Counted from the first letter of the stretch, positions 1 through 8,151 are shown. The stretch: DNA of 38,554 nucleotides from Rickettsia typhi (GCA_945862535.1 CAMAYG010000004.1:1-38554), one strand, 5' to 3'. The notes: generated from the letters alone by a model not told the origin. Program-made: numbers and translations.

Positions 1-225
1 TGGTGGGGTTGCAACAATTTAATTGCCAAAATATTCCCCTTTCTATATTCTTCAATCCGCGATTTAAAACAAATCAACAAAGAACTTAACCTAATTCGTT
101 CTTTTCGTAATAAAGTTTTTCATTTTGCCAATATTTTAGACAGCCAACAGCCAGCAATCAATCAATTAATCAACAAATATCAACAAGGAATATTAGGAAG
201 ATTAGTAGGCGATCGAGATATTTAG
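1..225 (+). CDS. C-terminal fragment of an Abi-like/HEPN-motif protein (5' end outside window)
   Basis: An open frame runs from the first base to a TAG at 223-225 and gives 74 residues; the start lies upstream of the window. It contains the segment NLIRSFRNKVFH, with R36-N37 and H41 forming the RNxxxH signature of HEPN ribonuclease domains. The surrounding helix (RDLKQINKELNLIRSF) resembles the C-terminal part of Abi_2/AbiD/AbiF-type abortive infection proteins, which carry this motif close to their end. Known for the family: HEPN proteins often cleave RNA in phage defence or toxin-antitoxin systems. Inference: the gene may be a defence protein. The N-terminal part is not visible, so identity rests on one motif and its context. 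A repeat-rich spacer follows. Confidence 0.45.
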   Translation, partial: WWGCNNLIAKIFPFLYSSIRDLKQINKELNLIRSFRNKVFHFANILDSQQPAINQLINKYQQGILGRLVGDRDI

Positions 226-311
226 CAGGGTTTAGTCTTGTTATTATTTTCTTCAGCGAACTCCCTTAATCTTCACCTCCGCGCGAAGTTGCGAAGATCC
301 ATCCCCACACC

Positions 312-440
312 GTCATCCTGCACGACCTCCCTTGTCACCCTGCGAGATCTCTCCTGTCACCCTGCGCGACCTCCCTTGTCACCCTGCGCGAAGTCGCAGG
401 GTCTACCTTCCGTCGTCACCCTGCACGAAGTTGCAGGGTC
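312..440. repeat. 22-bp tandem repeat array ending in two palindromic units
   Basis: Copies begin at 312, 334, 356 and 378 with a 22-base period (consensus start GTCACCCTGCGCGACCTCCC) and a fifth copy begins at 415. The fourth and fifth copies continue into palindromes. Stem 381-388 pairs with 395-402 around the loop CGAAGT. Stem 418-425 pairs with 432-439 around the same loop. The stems differ by a compensatory change (G-C in one, A-T in the other), which suggests a conserved hairpin. This resembles dispersed palindromic repeats of Rickettsiales genomes; family membership is inference. Confidence 0.75.
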
Positions 441-456
441 TTATTATTATTTTTTT

Positions 457-493
457 GGATCCTGCAACTTCGCTTTCGCTTCGTGCAGGATGA
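457..493. repeat. Inverted copy of the palindromic repeat unit
   Basis: The stem ATCCTGCA at 459-466 pairs with TGCAGGAT at 484-491. The unit reads as the reverse complement of the unit at 415-440 with an extra 11 bases (CGAAAGCGAAG in the complement) in its loop. Together with 415-440 it makes a larger inverted repeat around a T-rich spacer at 441-456, which could also act as a terminator in either direction. Confidence 0.65.
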
Positions 494-569
494 CGAAGGA
501 GGAAGTGCGAAGGTTAAGACGGAGGCGGTTTTACGGCAATAAACAACCATTTTCTATCGGCAACAGACT

Positions 570-658
570 GTTTCAAACCCCCAAGATTCTAAAGGCAACA
601 AGGGTTTCAACCCCCCAAGATTCTAAAGGCAACAAGGGTTTCAACCCCTTGTCGTGAT
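570..658. repeat. 34-bp tandem repeat, two full copies and a partial third
   Basis: Copies lie at 570-603 and 604-637 and differ at one base near position 8 of the unit. A truncated third copy begins at 638 with GTTTCAACCCC. The unit starts GTTTCAA and ends AACAAGG. At the last junction CAAGGG and CCCTTG can pair around TTTCAAC. There are no spacers between the units, so this is not a CRISPR array. Confidence 0.8.
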
Positions 659-797
659 ACAAAATCGGACTGTTTATGCCTGTTTCGCTACACTCATTTT
701 TACTGCCTTTTTGTTGTCTATCTCATTTCCTCCGTCATCGTGACGAGACAAGGTGCCGCACCCCTTTTTGCTAAGAATTTTGGCGGTGCAACAGTAT

Positions 798-1700
798 TTA
801 TTTTTTCGCTAAGCTGTAGTTGAGGATTTTATAGCATAATTTGGCAGTAAGAAAGTCGCAGGAGTGAAGGTTTTCTTTTGGTGCTAGCTCTACCACATCG
901 GCGCCAACGACATTGGCTATTTTAGTTGCTTCTCTGATTATGTCTAGGGCATCGTCCCAGAAGATTCCACCCGGTTCTGGGGTGCCGGTTGCTTGCATCA
1001 AGCTAGAATCGAAGCCATCGATGTCGAAAGTGATAAATAGTGGTCGATTGCGAAGCGGGGCGACGATTTCGGCAATATTCCAATTTCGGCGGTCTTTGGC
1101 AAAATACATATGAATGCGATGGCGATTTGCTTCGAGAAAAGGTATTTCGCTTGCGGAAATATTGCGGATTCCACAGGAAACTAGGGTTGAAATTGGTAAA
1201 TCCATTACTCGCCTAAGGGCGGCGGCATGAGAGTAGTGTTCGCCGTTGTAGCCATCGCGAAGGTCGGCATGGGCATCGAAATGCAAAATTGCCAAATTTG
1301 GGTATTTTTTAACAAAAGGGCGAATTGAGCCCGCGGTAATTGAGTGTTCGCCACCTAAGATTAGCGGAAATTTATTATTTTCAAGAATTTCGGTAGTAAT
1401 TGCCTCGAGTTGGTCGAGGGCTTTGGCGACAGTTTCGTTGTTGATGGCAAAATTTTCGGCAGTTGCAACTCCATATTGGCGATAGGCCTCGCACCATAAT
1501 TCTTCATCGAATAATTCTACCTGATGTGAGGCATTAATAATTGCTTGTGGCCCGTTGCTGGTGCCACCGCCATAACTAACCGAATTTTCTAGTCCAAAAG
1601 GAACTACAATAACTTTGGCATCGTTAATATTGTTAAGATATTGATTTTCGATACCAAGAAAGCCTTCTTCTTGTGGTAGTAATTTGATTTTTTGAAACAT
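798..1700 (-). CDS. speB: Ureohydrolase of the agmatinase/arginase family
   Basis: The 300-residue protein has the full Mn2+ ligand set of ureohydrolases: GGEHS (H119), FDAHAD (D142, H144, D146) and FDIDGFD (D227, D229), plus the substrate-loop segment TGTPEPGG at 238-245. The family hydrolyses guanidino compounds to urea and an amine. SpeB converts agmatine to putrescine, but close relatives act on guanidinobutyrate, guanidinopropionate or arginine, and the sequence alone does not settle the substrate. Length matches the family. It is the last gene of a minus-strand operon, 6 bases after the AI-2E-type permease. It starts at an ATG. Polyamine supply is the likeliest role (inference). Confidence 0.85.
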   Translation of the reverse strand: MFQKIKLLPQEEGFLGIENQYLNNINDAKVIVVPFGLENSVSYGGGTSNGPQAIINASHQVELFDEELWCEAYRQYGVATAENFAINNETVAKALDQLEAITTEILENNKFPLILGGEHSITAGSIRPFVKKYPNLAILHFDAHADLRDGYNGEHYSHAAALRRVMDLPISTLVSCGIRNISASEIPFLEANRHRIHMYFAKDRRNWNIAEIVAPLRNRPLFITFDIDGFDSSLMQATGTPEPGGIFWDDALDIIREATKIANVVGADVVELAPKENLHSCDFLTAKLCYKILNYSLAKK

Positions 1701-1706
1701 TGCAGA

Positions 1707-2816
1707 TTATGAATTATTTTTAACGAAATATTGCTGATAAATAGCTATTAAATTTTTTGCCACAACGGAAAATATCGAAACAAGAGGCATTGCTAGCAAT
1801 ATTCCTAAGAAGCCAAATAGCGAGCCAAAAAAGAAGAGGCCGAAGATTATCCACATTGGGTGAACCCCGATTTTATTGCCGATTAATCTGGGGGTAATGA
1901 AATTCCCCTCGATAAACTGCCCAATTAAGAATATCGAGCTGATTAATAATAGGTAAGGCAAATTAAAGCCCCAATAAAACATTGCTATTGCTAGTGCAGT
2001 AAATAAACCAGAAACAACGGCAATAAAAGGAATAAAAGAGAAAAAACCAGTAAGTAGGCCAATTATTAGCCCAAATTTAAGATTGATTAGCTGTAGCAAT
2101 GTGCCGTAGAATATGGCTAATATAACACAAACATTAAGTTGCCCGTGCAGATATTGAGACAAGATGTTGTCTATATCTTTAAATAGCGAAATTAGTGGGC
2201 GATAGTATTTTGTTGGCAGTTGTTGTTTTACTGAGCTAATGATGTTGTTATAATCTTTAAGAAAATAAAAAGTGATGATGGGAATAATAAAAACAACTGA
2301 AAAGAGGTTGATAATGCTAATTGAAGACTGAAATATTGTGCTGGTAATGCTCGTGACCGATTCGGTAAAATAAGCAAATATTTTTACTCTGATGTTGTCG
2401 CTAAAATCTTGATAGCTAATGAACGGGTTGTTGGCAAATAATTTACTAGCTATTGGTTCGATATTAGTTGTTAGTTGTTGTAAATATTTTGGTAAATTGC
2501 TTAATAGCATTAGAATTTGCAGGAATAGCTTTGGTACTAGCCATAATGCCAATGTTAAGAATATTGTAATAAAGGCAGAAAAGGTGATGATAATGGCAAA
2601 TTGCTGGCTTATTTTAAACCTTTTTGTTAAAATCTCGACAAAATAATTAAGAAAATAGGCAAAAATAAATGAAAAAATAAATGGCTTAACTATTGGTAAA
2701 GATAGGTAAAACAATATCGCAACAATCGACAACGGCAGTAAAAGTGGCAATATTTCTTTAATAGAACTGCGGTTATTGTAATTAGGGCTAGTTGCTGTTT
2801 TATTTTCTGTGTTCAT
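1707..2816 (-). CDS. AI-2E family transporter (PerM/YdiK-like permease)
   Basis: The 369-residue protein is an integral membrane protein. Hydrophobic segments lie near residues 22-57, 73-97, 165-186, 228-283, 287-305 and 320-353. A long soluble amphipathic stretch between about 100 and 160 and the motif ITPRLIGNKIGVHP near 307-320 are typical of the AI-2E exporter (DUF20/PerM) family. Members have been linked to autoinducer-2 export, Na+/H+ antiport or unknown efflux, so the substrate here is open. It starts 4 bases after the stop of the DUF2066 gene and ends 6 bases before speB, so the three genes are probably one transcript. Pairing with a DUF2066 gene is known in alphaproteobacteria. Confidence 0.85.
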   Translation of the reverse strand: MNTENKTATSPNYNNRSSIKEILPLLLPLSIVAILFYLSLPIVKPFIFSFIFAYFLNYFVEILTKRFKISQQFAIIITFSAFITIFLTLALWLVPKLFLQILMLLSNLPKYLQQLTTNIEPIASKLFANNPFISYQDFSDNIRVKIFAYFTESVTSITSTIFQSSISIINLFSVVFIIPIITFYFLKDYNNIISSVKQQLPTKYYRPLISLFKDIDNILSQYLHGQLNVCVILAIFYGTLLQLINLKFGLIIGLLTGFFSFIPFIAVVSGLFTALAIAMFYWGFNLPYLLLISSIFLIGQFIEGNFITPRLIGNKIGVHPMWIIFGLFFFGSLFGFLGILLAMPLVSIFSVVAKNLIAIYQQYFVKNNS

Positions 2817-2820
2817 GGGG

Positions 2821-4128
2821 TTATTGCTGATCGTTATCGTTAGGTGTCTCGATTAGAGAAAGGAAGAAAATTGATTCGCTTCCGTCAACTTCTTTGGTTA
2901 ATTTAAGGCTGTAAGGGCTTAATTCTTCATTGGCTTTTTCAAGGTCGCCAAGATAACGGCACGAGAGGGTGGTTTGTTTCTGATCGATTGAATGGAGCAC
3001 AATATCTGCAAATAGGTTGCTGGTGATGATTTTTTGATTGATTTTGATCCAAGAATCGAAGCTATTGGTAAGAATATTGATTTTGATTGTTTCTTCGGTT
3101 TCGACCTCGAAATCTTGCGATGTTTCTAGGTAGGCAAGGGTTTTTTGGCTAAGTTTTTTTAGTAGTTCGTTGTATTTTAGATAATTAATATTAACAAAAG
3201 TTAAAGCGATACTCTTTTTTGGCTTTTTGGCAAAGTTCTTGATGGTAATTCGGGCTTTGTTGTCGATTTTATCGAAATCGAAAATTGCCAAATAAAGAGA
3301 TTCGGCTTTATTTTGGCTTAATATTGGCTCGATTAAGTTAAATTGCAAATCTTCGATGTTATTAGGATCGAGGGTGTTAATATTGTTAATATCTGGCTCT
3401 AAGAAGGCAATTTCTAGTTCGTTAGATTTTTTATTATATTGTTGGGCAGTTTTGATAAATTGCTCTCGCCAGTCATTTTCTTTGCCCCAAATGTTGTAGA
3501 CAGATTCTTCTTGTTTGATTGGCAATAATATGATTTTTTTTCTGTTAATTTTATTGGATGTTGCTAATTCTTTTTTGGTGTTGTTTTTGCTGGCGATAGG
3601 TTTTTCGCTGTTGTTAGCATTTTCTGAACTAGGCTTTTCTTTGCCAGATTTTTCTGTGCTAATATTTTTTGTTTTTAATAGGCTACGAACAAAAGGTTTG
3701 GAAAATGTAATGTTGAAGACCCCGCTATAAGCATTGGCGGTGATTTTTTCGCTGACCACTTGCTCGGAGCGAACGGTGTCGTTTATTTCTGTTGCGGTAA
3801 ATTTTTCTGCAAGTTTTGGGTCTATTTCAAGATTTTTAAATAACTGCACCAAAGCTTGTTTGCGGGCATTAGTCATCGCTAAATTCTTTGCATCTATTGC
3901 CGATTTAGCAGTACTCTCGGCAACAATATTGTTGATTAGATAGGGGTTTGTGGTGCTGTTAGAGCTTTGAGCGGAAGGATTTTGAGTAGAAGGATTTTGC
4001 GAAAAAACATAGCTAGGATAGCCTAGAAATATTAAGGCAAAGCAAATAATAAAAAAAGGCAATATTAGCTTTTTGCTATAAAGATTATTGCCAAAAAAGG
4101 AAGTGTTGCGATATTGTGTGTATTGCAT
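2821..4128 (-). CDS. DUF2066 domain-containing secreted protein
   Basis: The 435-residue protein has an N-terminal hydrophobic segment at about 21-43 that looks like a signal peptide or anchor. Next comes a short repeat NPSTQNPSAQ, then a segment rich in Ala and Lys (AKSAIDAKNLAMTNARKQAL, about 70-89) that matches the start of DUF2066. A Lys/Ser/Asn-rich linker near 160-195 precedes the more structured C-terminal half. DUF2066 proteins are predicted periplasmic proteins of alphaproteobacteria with no known activity. It is the first gene of the operon with the AI-2E-type permease and the ureohydrolase, and its promoter should lie in the 294-base divergent spacer shared with purM. Family call is moderately firm; function unknown. 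Confidence 0.65.
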   Translation of the reverse strand: MQYTQYRNTSFFGNNLYSKKLILPFFIICFALIFLGYPSYVFSQNPSTQNPSAQSSNSTTNPYLINNIVAESTAKSAIDAKNLAMTNARKQALVQLFKNLEIDPKLAEKFTATEINDTVRSEQVVSEKITANAYSGVFNITFSKPFVRSLLKTKNISTEKSGKEKPSSENANNSEKPIASKNNTKKELATSNKINRKKIILLPIKQEESVYNIWGKENDWREQFIKTAQQYNKKSNELEIAFLEPDINNINTLDPNNIEDLQFNLIEPILSQNKAESLYLAIFDFDKIDNKARITIKNFAKKPKKSIALTFVNINYLKYNELLKKLSQKTLAYLETSQDFEVETEETIKINILTNSFDSWIKINQKIITSNLFADIVLHSIDQKQTTLSCRYLGDLEKANEELSPYSLKLTKEVDGSESIFFLSLIETPNDNDQQ

Positions 4129-4196
4129 ATATTGATTTTAGGAATTGCAACGGGTAAAAGACAATTTTAACAGCTAAATTAATTTAGTTAAGCCTC

Positions 4197-4222
4197 GGAA
4201 ATAAACCTTGGAAATAAACCTT
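4197..4222. repeat. 13-bp perfect tandem duplication
   Basis: GGAAATAAACCTT occurs at 4197-4209 and again at 4210-4222, in the divergent spacer between the DUF2066 gene and purM. No regulator is known to bind it; a slippage product is the simplest reading. Confidence 0.85.
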
Positions 4223-4422
4223 GTCAATAGGCATAATAATTAACTAAAAATGTTGCCTAATTTTTAAGTAACATTTTTATTTTTCAAGTCTTTATTTTTG
4301 CCATTTGATATTTAATTTTAAACATCGAAAATAGTATCGTTCTCGATGTTGCAAAATATAATTTAGGAGTTAAGGTTTTCGCAAATTTAATTTGCAATAA
4401 ACACAATAAATAATCATTCAAC

Positions 4423-5430
4423 ATGTCAATTAGCTATAAGCAAGCCGGAGTAGATATCGATGCTGGAAATCGTCTAGTAAATAATATTAAGCCATTTGTT
4501 AAAGCCACGGCAAGACTCGGTGCGAATCCCGAGCTTGGCGGTTTTGGTGCTTTATTCGACCTTGCAAAATGCAATTTTCGCGATCCGATATTGGTTTCAT
4601 CGACTGACGGTGTTGGGACAAAGCTAAAAATTGCTATTGAGGCAAATTTTCACGACAATATCGGAATCGACTTGGTGGCAATGTCGGTAAACGATCTAAT
4701 TGTTCAGGGAGCGGAGCCGTTATTTTTTCTTGACTATTTCGCTTGTTCTAAGCTTGAAAATTCAATTGCCGAAGCCGTTATTTCTTCTATTGCCAAGGGT
4801 TGTAAAATTGCTAATTGTGCCCTTATTGGCGGAGAAACTGCCGAAATGCCGGGGCTTTACCAAGGAAAAGACTACGATCTTGCTGGTTTCGCTGTTGGTG
4901 CAGTAGAACGAGATTCCATATTGCCAAAACAAGCACCAGATGTTAATGCCCCAAAAAGTGGCGATGCTTTAATTGGCCTTGCTTCTAGCGGTATTCATTC
5001 TAATGGCTTTTCTCTGGCAAGATTAATTCTTAATCAAAACAATATATCGCTAGAATCTAGCTTTCTTGGCTCCCCGCTTTACCAGAACTTGTTAATCCCT
5101 ACAAAAATCTATGTTGAGCCGTGTCTTAAATTGGCAAAAGCTAATAAAATTAAGGCTATGGCCCATATTACAGGGGGTGGAATTATTGAAAATCTTCCTC
5201 GCATACTCGCTAAAGATCAAAAATTCTCTATCGACTACAGCAGTTGGCAAAGACCAGAAATTTTCCAATATTTGCAAAATCTGGGCAATGTCGCAGAAAG
5301 CGAAATGTTGCGAACCTTTAATTGCGGAATAGGGATGATTCTTGTAGTAGACAAAAATATTGCAAATGAAATCTATAAGCAACTATTGCTAGAGAAGCAC
5401 GAAGCCTTCATTATCGGCGAAATTATTTAA
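4423..5430 (+). CDS. purM: Phosphoribosylformylglycinamidine cyclo-ligase (AIR synthetase)
   Basis: The 335-residue protein catalyses the ATP-dependent ring closure of FGAM to aminoimidazole ribotide, step five of purine synthesis. Visible motifs are YKQAGVDIDAGN near the start, DGVGTKLKIA (62-71), the metal/nucleotide site segment GGETAEMPG (136-144) and SGIHSNGFSL near 190. Length is normal. It begins at ATG 4423 after a divergent spacer. In most alphaproteobacteria purN follows; here the next frame, two bases after the stop, is a C-terminal piece of isoleucyl-tRNA synthetase, so the locus has been rearranged. Presence of purM argues for at least part of a purine pathway, unlike in Rickettsia. 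Confidence 0.96.
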   Translation: MSISYKQAGVDIDAGNRLVNNIKPFVKATARLGANPELGGFGALFDLAKCNFRDPILVSSTDGVGTKLKIAIEANFHDNIGIDLVAMSVNDLIVQGAEPLFFLDYFACSKLENSIAEAVISSIAKGCKIANCALIGGETAEMPGLYQGKDYDLAGFAVGAVERDSILPKQAPDVNAPKSGDALIGLASSGIHSNGFSLARLILNQNNISLESSFLGSPLYQNLLIPTKIYVEPCLKLAKANKIKAMAHITGGGIIENLPRILAKDQKFSIDYSSWQRPEIFQYLQNLGNVAESEMLRTFNCGIGMILVVDKNIANEIYKQLLLEKHEAFIIGEII

Positions 5431-5431
5431 T

Positions 5432-6316
5432 TTGATTAGCATCAATTATCAAAAACAACAACCAAATAATGCTAATATTATGCAACAAGATTCTATCCAT
5501 CTTCAAGATTTCCCTATTGTTTCTGGTTTTGCTTTGGCCGATGAGCATTCTAATTTGGTTAAGCAAATGGATATTGCTCTGTCGATTTGTAGCCTTGCCC
5601 TTTTTATTCGCGATCAAAATAACCTAAGGGTTCGTCTACCACTTTCTTCTCTTACTATTGTTGGTAAAGATGCTAAATCTTTGGCAACTCTTACTCAGAT
5701 TATTGCCGAAGAAGTTAATGTTAAAGAGGTAATTCTCGAAGAAGATATCGCCAAAATTGCCTCTTTCAAGTTGCAATTAAATTTTAAGAAAATTGGCAGT
5801 AAATTTAAAGATAAGATCAAAGAAATTACTGTTTCGGCAAAAAATAATCAATGGAAAAAAATATCGGAAAATCAAATTGAAATTGCTGGAGTCATATTAG
5901 CCGACGACGATTTCGAATTAAAGCTCTCGGTAGAAAATGCCGTGAGTGACAAGAATATTATTATGCCACTGGCAAGTAACGATTATTTAGTTAATTTAAA
6001 CATTAAAATTACCCCAGAGCTAGAGCAAGAAGGCATAGCCCGAGACATAATTCGCCTTATTCAGCAAAGTCGTAAGGAAGAAAATTTTGCGGTCGAAGAT
6101 AGGGTAAATATTGCAATATACTGCTTCGACAACAAACAGCAACAAGCCTTAGGGACATTTGCCGAATATATTGCAACCCAAGTTCTGGCCAATAAAATAC
6201 AAATTGCAAACTCACCGCAAGAAATATTAACAACAGCCGAAGCCACAAAAAACAACCTGCTAAAGCCAAAAATCGAACAACAAGAAATCTATCTTGTTAT
6301 TACCAAAGATTGCTAA
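5432..6316 (+). CDS. Free-standing C-terminal domain of isoleucyl-tRNA synthetase (IleRS fragment)
   Basis: The frame encodes 294 residues from a TTG at 5432, or 278 from the ATG at 5480. It matches the C-terminal third of bacterial IleRS: SIHLQDFP (21-28), the anticodon-domain segment ICSLALFIRDQNNLRVRLPL (52-71), LNFKKIGSKFKDKIKEI (117-133), and the DUF5915-type helix ELEQEGIARDIIRLIQQSRK (196-215). The catalytic Rossmann fold with HIGH and KMSKS, the CP1 editing domain and most of the anticodon-binding domain are absent; full IleRS proteins of this type exceed 1000 residues. It lies two bases after purM and overlaps nothing upstream. It could be a deletion remnant still open, or a retained accessory tRNA-binding domain. 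A complete ileS should exist elsewhere in the genome. No ribosome binding site is obvious. Confidence 0.8.
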   Translation: MISINYQKQQPNNANIMQQDSIHLQDFPIVSGFALADEHSNLVKQMDIALSICSLALFIRDQNNLRVRLPLSSLTIVGKDAKSLATLTQIIAEEVNVKEVILEEDIAKIASFKLQLNFKKIGSKFKDKIKEITVSAKNNQWKKISENQIEIAGVILADDDFELKLSVENAVSDKNIIMPLASNDYLVNLNIKITPELEQEGIARDIIRLIQQSRKEENFAVEDRVNIAIYCFDNKQQQALGTFAEYIATQVLANKIQIANSPQEILTTAEATKNNLLKPKIEQQEIYLVITKDC

Positions 6317-6317
6317 A

Positions 6318-6893
6318 ATGTTTAGTCAAAATTTGCTACAACTAAAAAGCAATCACCCGTTTTTAATAATGTTGGCAATATTCTGCGGATCGTTGACTTT
6401 AATAGTTTTAACAAGAATATTCATTGGCCTATTATTCTTTTTTATCAAAAGAAGATACCAAAAACTGCACATAAAATTTAAATTAAAAAAAGAGAATTTT
6501 GCCAAATTTAAGTCAAAAAAATCTTTCTTACCAAAAGAGGATGAAGAATTATTCCGCAAAAAAGCGCAATCTGGCAAGTCTGGCAAGATAGAATTCCCTA
6601 AGGCCCATTCAGAAATAAAGGCCGAATTAAGAAAACAAAGACAACGGCAAGACAGTTACGAAATCATAGAAAGCCAAGAGCAAAGACTAAGTAACGAAGA
6701 ATTAAATTCGATTGAAATTGTAGATTTTGTGAGGCCAATTGGCTACTGGACATCGATGGTTCTAGGGAAGAAGTTGACTTACCTTATTCAGTCGGCACAA
6801 ATTCTTAATAAAAGAGGTGACAAGGGTTTCTGGGCATCTATGATAGAGGCACAAGAACGGCTCAATCATCGACAAAAGAGTCGCGGAAGGTAA
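6318..6893 (+). CDS. Membrane-anchored hypothetical protein of rickettsial type
   Basis: From the ATG at 6318, two bases after the preceding stop, the protein has 191 residues; an upstream start at 6294 would overlap the IleRS fragment and adds nothing conserved. A single hydrophobic segment near 15-40 (FLIMLAIFCGSLTLIVLTRIF) is followed by a Lys/Arg-rich, probably cytoplasmic region with coiled-coil tendency (about 45-130). The end (VDFVRPIGYWTSMVLGKKL, then GFWASMIEAQERLN) has a patterned, aromatic-rich look like conserved hypothetical proteins I associate with Rickettsiales, but I cannot name a family. It is probably cotranscribed with purM and the IleRS fragment. Function unknown. Confidence 0.6.
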   Translation: MFSQNLLQLKSNHPFLIMLAIFCGSLTLIVLTRIFIGLLFFFIKRRYQKLHIKFKLKKENFAKFKSKKSFLPKEDEELFRKKAQSGKSGKIEFPKAHSEIKAELRKQRQRQDSYEIIESQEQRLSNEELNSIEIVDFVRPIGYWTSMVLGKKLTYLIQSAQILNKRGDKGFWASMIEAQERLNHRQKSRGR

Positions 6894-6924
6894 TATTAAT
6901 TGCTTTAAAATTGCAAGTTGAGGG

Positions 6925-8151
6925 CTATTTGGCAATTCTGACTTTTTCTTCTTCTTTGCCTTTTCCTATTATTTGGGCATTTTTCAATTTTTTATTTGGA
7001 TAATTGCATTCTGAAGCTAAATCTTTAACTGTTTTTTGTAGCTCGCCAAATTTGGTTTCGGGGCTAAAAAAGCTTAACTGATTTTGTAATCGACAAAAAT
7101 ATAAGCTTAAATATTCGTATTTTACCAAATTAGGGTTGTTAGTAAATAATATAAAAAAGTCTTTCAGGGTCGATTCTCGTGTTAGACGACTGCTTAATTC
7201 GGTGTATTCGGTCAAATCTATCAATCTTTTATAGATGTCTTTATTATCCTCTGTTAATATTGTAGGAAAAATACTAATTCCTGCTTCCATTTGCCACGAA
7301 GCGAAGCTAATGGTTGAGTCTATATTATTATGATTAGCTGCTAAAAAACTTTTTACTTTTTCGGGATATTTTGTTAATTCTAATATTTTATCAAATTTAG
7401 CACTTCTTATTTTAGAAAATTTCTTTAATTCTCCGTCTAAATCCTTCTGATATTCAACAAATTGAGAGATTTTTTTTGCCGAGCTACAGCGACTAGACAG
7501 CCACAATAAAATGTCAAAACTTTTTCTTAGTGATTCTGGGTAAGTTAATTCCTGTTTATAGAGATTGGCAATTAGTTCATTATTTAGCATCTTGGCAATT
7601 CTTTTATAACTTATTTCAAAATATTGCCTTTCTATTACTTCTATTAGCTGATTTTCTTCTAACTTTGAGAATAATAAGTTGAAAGACAATTCTTTAATTC
7701 TACCATTTTGAACATTGTTATTGTCAAGAGCTAGCTTTTCTAGATTATGATTTGCAACAAATAAAACAAAGTTTTTAATATTGGGGAATTTTTTGGTAAA
7801 ATCTATAATATTGTCTATTTTTATCTTTGAATTATGGGAAAATTCATGATTATAATGTGAAAGTTTTGTCATGCATAGAGCACGAAGGTTGAATGCGGTT
7901 TGAAGCAGGCTTGATTTTGCTGTTACTTGTTGTGTTTTAGCACCTTCTGGCGCTTCCGCTACTGGTTTTATGTCGATAGCAGTTTCGGTGTTTTGTTTTT
8001 TATCGCCTTCTTTTAATTTTTCCTCTAATTGCTTTTTTTCTAGCTCCAAATGGTTTTTAATGTAGTTTTTGAGTTCGCAGAAGGTTGCCTCTTCCTCATC
8101 CCGCCTTCTTTGGTAGAGTTTTTCTAGATATTTACCAATAGAATCTTCCAT
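6925..8151 (-). CDS. Hypothetical protein, 408 residues, helical, possible effector
   Basis: I do not recognise this protein. It starts at an ATG, has no signal peptide and no membrane segment. Residues 1-60 are highly charged and look like a coiled coil (LEKLYQRRRDEEEA, then LELEKKQLEEKLKEGDKK). A Thr/Ala/Pro-rich linker (about 60-80) follows, and the rest (about 85-390) is helical, Leu/Lys/Asn-rich and may consist of degenerate helical repeats. The C-terminus is KEEEKVRIAK. It is the last gene of a minus-strand run behind pepF, 23 bases away. Size, linker layout and lack of homology suggest a secreted or lineage-specific protein; a type IV effector is speculation. Confidence 0.6.
   Translation of the reverse strand: MEDSIGKYLEKLYQRRRDEEEATFCELKNYIKNHLELEKKQLEEKLKEGDKKQNTETAIDIKPVAEAPEGAKTQQVTAKSSLLQTAFNLRALCMTKLSHYNHEFSHNSKIKIDNIIDFTKKFPNIKNFVLFVANHNLEKLALDNNNVQNGRIKELSFNLLFSKLEENQLIEVIERQYFEISYKRIAKMLNNELIANLYKQELTYPESLRKSFDILLWLSSRCSSAKKISQFVEYQKDLDGELKKFSKIRSAKFDKILELTKYPEKVKSFLAANHNNIDSTISFASWQMEAGISIFPTILTEDNKDIYKRLIDLTEYTELSSRLTRESTLKDFFILFTNNPNLVKYEYLSLYFCRLQNQLSFFSPETKFGELQKTVKDLASECNYPNKKLKNAQIIGKGKEEEKVRIAK

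Larger units (their letters stand above)
226..797. other. Repeat-rich intergenic region, no supported gene
   Basis: This 572-base gap between the Abi-like fragment and the ureohydrolase gene has higher GC than its surroundings between about 290 and 530. It contains a 22-bp repeat array with palindromic units (312-440), a matching inverted unit (457-493) and a 34-bp tandem repeat (570-658). The rest (659-797) shows no gene or RNA that I recognise. One open frame of 139 codons crosses it, but it is made of the repeats and has no protein-like features. Confidence 0.7.

Noticed and set aside
238..657. Plus-strand open frame of 139 codons
   Set aside because: It is composed of the 22-bp and 34-bp repeats read as protein (PLS/TLR/GNKGF repeats), with no family match and unlike composition.
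570..658. CRISPR array
   Set aside because: The units abut without spacers and no cas gene is in the window.
4129..4422. Purine riboswitch ahead of purM
   Set aside because: No conserved junction or loop bases of known purine-class riboswitches are visible; only a weak ATGTT/AACAT stem before a T-rich run near 4250-4283.
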